Source: an uncultured Clostridium sp.
GTDB lineage: Bacteria; Bacillota; Clostridia; TANB77; CAG-508
Direction: 5' to 3'
NCBI GenBank assembly: GCA_947062645.1
Contig: CAMSQT010000009.1
Location: 1-18,328 of the forward strand
DNA: 18,328 nt
In this document: one piece after another, positions 14,548 through 18,328 of the stretch
Layout of the letters: each line of letters starts with the position of its first letter
Position numbering within the stretch: the stretch's first letter is position 1
Program-made: the position numbers and the translations under genes
The notes under the pieces: generated by a model
Database searches by the model: none
What the model was told of the DNA's origin: nothing
What the model saw: only the letters and a program-made list of their open reading frames with translations

Positions 14548-15244
14548 ATTCTTTCATAACCTCCATAAAATCTTTTTTATACTTAGGGCCAATACTACAA
14601 GTTTGACCGTCCATAAAAGTAATCGTACCAGAAACAGGTTCAACATCCTTGATTTGGTTTAAATTAGCAATATAGGATTTATGACACCTTACATAAGTAG
14701 AAGGTAGCTTATCCTGGAACTTATTAAACGAACTATAGGTATCATAGTCACGAGAAGAAGTGTGAAAAACTAACTTCATACCATCTCTTTTTATATAGTG
14801 AATCTCTGATTCATCAATAATTGTATTTTTATTATCAATCTTAAGATAAGTCTTACTAAGCTCATTTGCGTCTTCAAACAACCTGTGAACAGTTTCTTCT
14901 AATCTATCATAAACAATAGGCTTAGCAAGATAATCAAAAGTCTTATATTTATAAGCAACCATAGCATATTCTAAATGGCCTGTGGTAAAAACAATATAAG
15001 GATTCTTCTTTCTTTTTCGAATCTCTTCTGCTAATTCAAGACCACTTTTACTAGACTTTAAATTAATATCTAGCATCAAAACATCAGCAACATTAGTATC
15101 AATATAATTTAAAATATCATCTGCATTATCGCTTTTGAAAACAACAGAAGCATCATAATTATTTTTGGTAAATAAAGTTTCTAACATTTTTTCTAGTCTA
15201 TCTAATAAGTTCTTATTATCGTCACAAATTACAAAGTTTAACAT
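14531..15244 (-). CDS. agrA: AgrA-like LytTR response regulator
   Basis: 237 residues. The receiver domain (1-120) has the acidic pair Asp8-Asp9, phosphoacceptor Asp59 (VLMLDINLK), Thr in IVFTTGH and Lys in DYLAKPI. The LytTR DNA-binding domain (about 130-237) carries IHYIKRDGMKLVFHT, then STYVRCHKSYIANLNQIKDV, the family hallmark. Phosphorylated by AgrC, it should bind paired direct repeats and activate agr and target genes; the repeats upstream of agrB at 12088 are candidates. AAAGGAG lies seven bases before the ATG. The order agrA then agrC on the strand opposite agrBD differs from the classic agrBDCA operon. It has no in-frame CGG. Confidence 0.92.
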   Translation of the reverse strand: MLNFVICDDNKNLLDRLEKMLETLFTKNNYDASVVFKSDNADDILNYIDTNVADVLMLDINLKSSKSGLELAEEIRKRKKNPYIVFTTGHLEYAMVAYKYKTFDYLAKPIVYDRLEETVHRLFEDANELSKTYLKIDNKNTIIDESEIHYIKRDGMKLVFHTSSRDYDTYSSFNKFQDKLPSTYVRCHKSYIANLNQIKDVEPVSGTITFMDGQTCSIGPKYKKDFMEVMKEYGNFE

Positions 15245-15338
15245 TGTACATCTCCTTTAACCCTACAGTATCAAAAAAATAAGAAAAAAAGGTTTGACAA
15301 AATTCAACAAATTACCTTAATTTCCCAAATATAATAAC

Positions 15339-15367
15339 AATATAATCCAAAAAGTTAAACTTGTCAA
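15339..15367 (-). promoter_or_regulatory. Promoter of agrA-agrC
   Basis: Minus strand: TTGACA, 17 bases, TATATT, about 95 bases ahead of the agrA ATG. Confidence 0.7.
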
Positions 15368-15595
15368 GAGTAATTTACAAATTCATCCATCAAGTTAAAA
15401 TAATTCGTATAACTAATATTAGAAGGTAAATGAAAACATACCATTTTGTAAAACTAATAAAATAAGGTAGTACAATTAGTTAGACATGGTTTGCAAAAAA
15501 ATAGAAGAAGTAAAATTTATTTACTTAAAAAATTTTCTATTTTTGAATATTTTATGAATGATACATGAACTTTTTGTAACTTATTTTCAAAAAGA

Positions 15596-15623
15596 TTGAC
15601 TTTTATAAATGGTATGGTAAAAT
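15596..15623 (+). promoter_or_regulatory. Upstream promoter candidate for the Rpn gene
   Basis: TTGACT, 16 bases, TAAAAT. It would give a leader of about 210 bases containing the GTGCT/AGCAC hairpin. Confidence 0.45.
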
Positions 15624-15797
15624 AGAAACAATTAAAAATATTTAAAAATCAAAGGTGCTAACATTTTAAAGCACAATTTAATCAAATGTTTTAAAAAGTA
15701 TTCTAAAAATTTCACTAAATTAAATAAAAATAAGTAAAAAATGAAGAGAAAGGAAATAAAAAAGAGAAAAACGAAAAAGTTTACTTAAAAATAAAAA

Positions 15798-15826
15798 TTG
15801 ACAATCAAATCAAAAACATGTATATT
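15798..15826 (+). promoter_or_regulatory. Proximal promoter of the Rpn gene
   Basis: TTGACA, 17 bases, TATATT. The expected transcription start would fall at or just after the AGGAGG ribosome binding site (15831-15836), so the mRNA may be nearly leaderless unless the upstream promoter is used. Confidence 0.5.
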
Positions 15827-15843
15827 TATAAGGAGGAGTAAAT

Positions 15844-16908
15844 TTGAAATTTATTACAAAACTAGACTATATAAAATACCGTAAAGAACATCCAGAAGTT
15901 ATGGTATTAGCAGAAGAAGGAGTAGAATACAAAATACCAACAGAAGAAGAAAAGAAATATGGGTATGAAAAAATAGAACAAGTAGATAAAAAACATGATA
16001 AAATGTTAAAAGTAATATTTAGCCAGAAAAAGGAAGTAGCCCAATTTTTAAATCAGTTTTTAAAATTGGAAGAAAAAATACAAGAAGAAAATCTATTGCA
16101 ATGCCCAACTGAATTTATAACAAGACAATATAAAGAAAAACAGGTAGATATCCTATATCGACTAAAAGATAAAGAAATATACTTTTTAATAGAACACCAA
16201 AGTACAGTGGATAATGAAATGATAGAAAGAATAGGGAAATATGTAATAGAAATTATGAGAAGAGCAAAAAACATGAATCTTTTATACCCAGTAGTAGTAC
16301 CAATCGTGATTTATACAGGATTTCAAAGCTGGAGAGCCAAAACCAAATTTAGCCAGAAACAATATTTCTCTAAAGCTTATAGTAAATATCAAAATACTTC
16401 TTTATGGTACAACTTAATTACAGTGCAAGATTATACCTTTGAAGCATTATTACAAAAAGGTACATTATTTTCAAGTTTCATGATAATGGAAAAATGCAAA
16501 ACCAAAGAAGAATTAATTATATATATGAATAAAATTATTGAAAAGTTCCAGAAGGAAGAAGAAAAAGAAGCTCTAACAGAAATTATAAACAATATAATAG
16601 TGCCTCAAATAGAAGAAGAGGTAGCAAATAAAATGTTAAAAAAAATAAAAAAGAAGGAGGAAATGCCTATGAGTCCATTAACAAAAATGTTATTTGATTT
16701 AGAATTAAAAGGAGAAGAACGAGGAGAAAAACGTGGAGAAAAGCGCGGAAAAAAAGAGGGAAGAAAATTAGGAATGGCAGAAGGAATTATGAAAACAGTA
16801 CAACAAACTGCCGAAAAAATGTTAAAGAAAAATATGAATTTAAAAGATATCGAAGAAATAACAGGACTAACACAAGAAGAAATAAAAAAACTACAAGAAT
16901 GTATCTAA
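15844..16908 (+). CDS. Rpn/YhgA-family PD-(D/E)xK nuclease-like protein
   Basis: 354 residues. The start is TTG at 15844, seven bases after AGGAGG. The family text is HDKMLKVIFSQKKEVAQFL, then QVDILYRL with Asp102, and IYFLIEHQST with Glu117 and Gln119, the D...E-x-Q version of the PD-(D/E)xK site, followed by VVPIVIYTG. Rpn proteins are metal-dependent DNA endonucleases that promote RecA-independent recombination in E. coli and are also called putative transposases, though they are not flanked by transposon ends here. The tail (about 293-312) is the short repeat GEERGEKRGEKRGKKEG, then a helical domain TGLTQEEIKKLQ, both typical and often variable in copy number. It has a long coiled middle (230-275) and no in-frame CGG. 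Confidence 0.8.
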   Translation: MKFITKLDYIKYRKEHPEVMVLAEEGVEYKIPTEEEKKYGYEKIEQVDKKHDKMLKVIFSQKKEVAQFLNQFLKLEEKIQEENLLQCPTEFITRQYKEKQVDILYRLKDKEIYFLIEHQSTVDNEMIERIGKYVIEIMRRAKNMNLLYPVVVPIVIYTGFQSWRAKTKFSQKQYFSKAYSKYQNTSLWYNLITVQDYTFEALLQKGTLFSSFMIMEKCKTKEELIIYMNKIIEKFQKEEEKEALTEIINNIIVPQIEEEVANKMLKKIKKKEEMPMSPLTKMLFDLELKGEERGEKRGEKRGKKEGRKLGMAEGIMKTVQQTAEKMLKKNMNLKDIEEITGLTQEEIKKLQECI

Positions 16909-16981
16909 AAAATTCTTATCTATTTTAATTCTGTCACAAATTACATTATGATTACCAAAATATAATATATTAAACAAAACA

Positions 16982-17010
16982 TTGTAAAAGGTAAAAAAGT
17001 ATGATATAGT
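16982..17010 (+). promoter_or_regulatory. Promoter of the pilin-like gene
   Basis: TTGTAA, 17 bases, TATAGT, 45 bases ahead of the ATG; AGGAG ribosome binding site at 17043-17047. Confidence 0.55.
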
Positions 17011-17054
17011 ATAAACATAAAAATAAGGAAACAAAAGAAAAAAGGAGAACAAAA

Positions 17055-18314
17055 ATGAAAACAGAAAAAATAGCAGGAATTACTTTGATTGCATTAGTCA
17101 TAACCATCATTATTTTACTCATTCTAGCAGGGATTAGTATAGTAGCCTTAACCAGTCAAAATGGAATTTTAAATAAAGCCAATAATGCTAAAGAAGAAAC
17201 GCAAAAAACAGCAGCTAAAGAAAAAGTGCAAATAGCAGTAGGAGGCAGTTTTTCAACAGAAGAAATAATTAACAACACCTCATTAAGAGAAAATTTAGAC
17301 AAAGTGGAAGGAATTGAATGGAACTCAAAAGAATTAACAGACGACGATTTTACCTTAACGGTAACAGTAGATGGATATGATGTAGAAATAGAGAAAAATG
17401 GAAAAGTTACATTAAAAGGAGAAACAAGTGGAAGCGTAAAACCAGATACTCCAGAATCAGGAATAGAAGCACGGTAAACCACCAACAGTTGGGGACTCGT
17501 TATCTGCTACTAATTTTGCTCCTAAATGGTCTCCAGGGGAACTATACGGTAAAACTGTTACAGGATATACATTAAAAAAAGTAGACGGAAAAGATTATAA
17601 TGAGGCAGTAAAAAATTGGAAACTATTTTATGCGGATGGTACTAACATTTATTTAATTGCAGATGAATTCATTCTTCCAGAATATATGCCTCTTTCAGGG
17701 GGAACAGCTGTAGGAAATAAAACGTGGCTAGCAGACGGTAATAAAATGGCTTATGGTTATCCAAATGGTTCAAATCACATAACAGACCCTAAAATAAAAG
17801 CATTAAATAATGATTATTTTAATGTGAAAAAGTTTAGTAGCACAGAACATCATTTGAAAGTAGTAGCTTATTTATTAGATACTAAAATTTGGGAAAACTT
17901 TAAAGCAGATTCAGCAGAATATGCAATTGGAACACCAACTCTTGAGTTATTTATTGCATCATTTAATCAAAAATACAACGATGGATTGAAAGCATTAGCT
18001 ATTAATAATGATGGATATAAAATATCTGGATGTGCAGGAGGAGAAGTAGGAAATCACTTTACGACTCGGGGACAATCATCTAGGATGTTTACCAGCAGAA
18101 GATTCTCTTTATGTGGCTAACAATGTTGTTAGACCAGGTGATATGTGGATTGCAAGTCCTGCTTATGAAACGAGCATCCCTAAGCATTTGTTTTTTATTT
18201 ACAATAACAGATCTGCTACCAGACTTGCCCATCAAGAAGCAACGGGTGTTCAAGGTGCAAAATATGCAGGACTTCGTCCAGTAGTTTGTTTAAAAGAACG
18301 GAGCTAAGCTAAAA
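17055..18314 (+). CDS. Type IV pilin-like surface protein, needs +1 shifts at CGG, 3' end missing
   Basis: The N-terminus MKTEKIAGITLIALVITIII is a short basic leader, Gly8, then a hydrophobic helix, as in type IV pilin-like proteins; Ile replaces the usual Phe1 and Glu5 is absent. A pilin-type helix (QNGILNKANNAKEETQKTA) and a small beta domain follow to residue 139. Frame 0 stops at 17477. Skipping C17472 opens 198 more codons (GKPPTVGDSLS onward). Skipping C18067 joins HFTT to GDNHLGCLPAED. Skipping C18299 turns a near-terminal stop (ERS) into KEGAKLK. The C-terminal domain has WIASP and GLRPVVCLK, a pattern I associate with SUMF1-like or DUF6273-like domains ending in [GL]RPVVxLK. About 419 residues are visible before the adapter begins. 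It may be a surface adhesin or minor pilin; the exact role is unknown. Confidence 0.7.
17472..17474 (+). other. +1 frameshift site 4 (CGG-TAA in the pilin-like gene)
   Basis: GCA-CGG-TAA stops the frame at codon 141. GCA-(C)-GGT-AAA-CCA-CCA continues into a 198-codon open frame with normal codon use and domain content. This is the only site where a stop follows CGG directly. Confidence 0.8.
18067..18069 (+). other. +1 frameshift site 5 (CGG in the pilin-like gene)
   Basis: ACG-ACT-CGG-GGA-CAA runs to a stop at 18118-18120. ACT-(C)-GGG-GAC-AAT gives TTGDNHLGCLPAED and joins the downstream frame, which ends with the RPVVCLK signature. Confidence 0.8.
18299..18301 (+). other. Probable +1 frameshift site 6 (CGG near the contig end)
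   Basis: GAA-CGG-AGC-TAA ends the protein as KERS. GAA-(C)-GGA-GCT-AAG-CTA-AAA gives VVCLKEGAKLK and stays open to the contig edge; similar domains usually continue past RPVVxLK with a small residue and a charged strand. The contig ends too soon to decide. Confidence 0.5.
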
Positions 18315-18328
18315 AGATCGGAAGAGCG
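18315..18328 (+). other. Illumina adapter sequence at the contig end (artefact)
   Basis: AGATCGGAAGAGCG is the start of the standard Illumina TruSeq adapter. It is not genomic; real sequence ends at about 18314. Confidence 0.93.

Larger units (their letters stand above)
15245..15843. other. 599-base intergenic region between agrA and the Rpn gene
   Basis: Very AT-rich, without a supportable ORF. It holds the agrA promoter (15339-15367, minus) and two plus-strand promoters (15596, 15798). An AT-only nested hairpin lies at 15497-15544 (AAAAATAGAA/TTCTATTTTT around AAGTAAA/TTTACTT), terminator-like on the plus strand. A small hairpin GTGCT/AGCAC (15655-15674) sits in the leader of the first plus promoter. 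No known riboswitch or RNA class is recognised. Confidence 0.4.

Noticed and set aside
15844..16908. Rpn gene as an insertion sequence
   Set aside because: No terminal inverted repeats or target duplications were seen around it; the transposase name is historical.
5721..18301. Simple reassignment of CGG to another amino acid
   Set aside because: A changed meaning would not alter the frame. The downstream family sequence is in the +1 frame, so a base must be skipped or a four-base codon read.
5721..18301. Classic -1 slippery-sequence frameshifting
   Set aside because: No X-XXY-YYZ heptamer is present at the sites and the shift needed is +1.
17686..18307. Two separate genes starting at 17686 and 18113
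   Set aside because: Neither has a ribosome binding site or promoter. Both are continuations of the pilin-like frame after CGG sites 4 and 5.
17055..18314. Diversity-generating retroelement target in the pilin-like C-terminal domain
   Set aside because: No template repeat or reverse transcriptase is present in the window.
1..18328. CRISPR arrays or rRNA genes
   Set aside because: No regularly spaced direct repeats and no rRNA signatures were seen on either strand.

Overview
The window is AT-rich DNA from a low-GC, Gram-positive-type anaerobe, most likely an uncultured gut Clostridia member. The evidence is a glmS ribozyme, a DUF2508/bofA pair as in spore-forming Firmicutes, an agr quorum-sensing locus, AGGAGG-type ribosome binding sites, near-consensus sigma-A promoters, and a pilin-like protein with the ITLIALVITIIILL N-terminus common in such genomes. 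It looks like a whole contig. It begins inside a restriction endonuclease gene, and its last 14 bases (18315-18328) match the Illumina adapter, so the 3' edge is a read-through artefact.

Layout. 1-1360: end of a type II restriction enzyme and its m5C methyltransferase. 1361-1738: short leader ORF, terminator and promoter. 1739-2608: ArsP_2-type metal exporter, ending in a palindromic repeat shared with a convergent orphan TraG/VirD4-like ATPase (2644-4977). 5171-5781: DUF2508 gene and bofA. 5857-7290: a receiver-like protein, yqeK and a small unknown gene. 7312-9349: glmS with its ribozyme leader. 9563-11425: MTA/SAH nucleosidase and a diaminopentanoate-dehydrogenase-like oxidoreductase. 11458-11975: elongator tRNA-Met and a small disordered protein. 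12266-15244: agr module, with agrB-agrD converging on agrA-agrC. 15844-16908: Rpn-type nuclease. 17055-18314: pilin-like surface protein, cut by the contig end.

The main observation is a pattern in reading frames. Three genes (bofA, agrC, the pilin-like gene) are each broken into apparent fragments. Every break sits on an in-frame CGG codon, and every break is repaired by skipping one base, the C, so that the next codon is GGN (Gly). Five such sites are clear (5721, 13310 and 13623 on the minus strand, 17472, 18067). A sixth, at 18299, is probable. The repaired proteins have the expected family motifs across the junction: GLLGLPG in BofA, the GLGL box of AgrC, and RPVVCLKEG in the pilin-like protein. 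About 3,400 codons of intact recognisable genes contain no in-frame CGG, although CGG occurs out of frame nearly thirty times in coding DNA. This suggests that CGG is unassigned or poorly read here and that CGGN is decoded with a +1 shift, as known for AGG in Perkinsus mitochondria. Three in-frame CGG codons in two small unrecognised genes (6001, 7105, 7222) appear to be read without a shift, so the rule is not absolute.

The remaining genes are ordinary units: mostly single genes with their own promoter, separated by bidirectional hairpin terminators. The agr module should make a cyclic peptide from AgrD through AgrB and sense it through AgrC and AgrA. Its AgrD appears to encode an unusually large ring, and its receptor needs two of the frameshifts.
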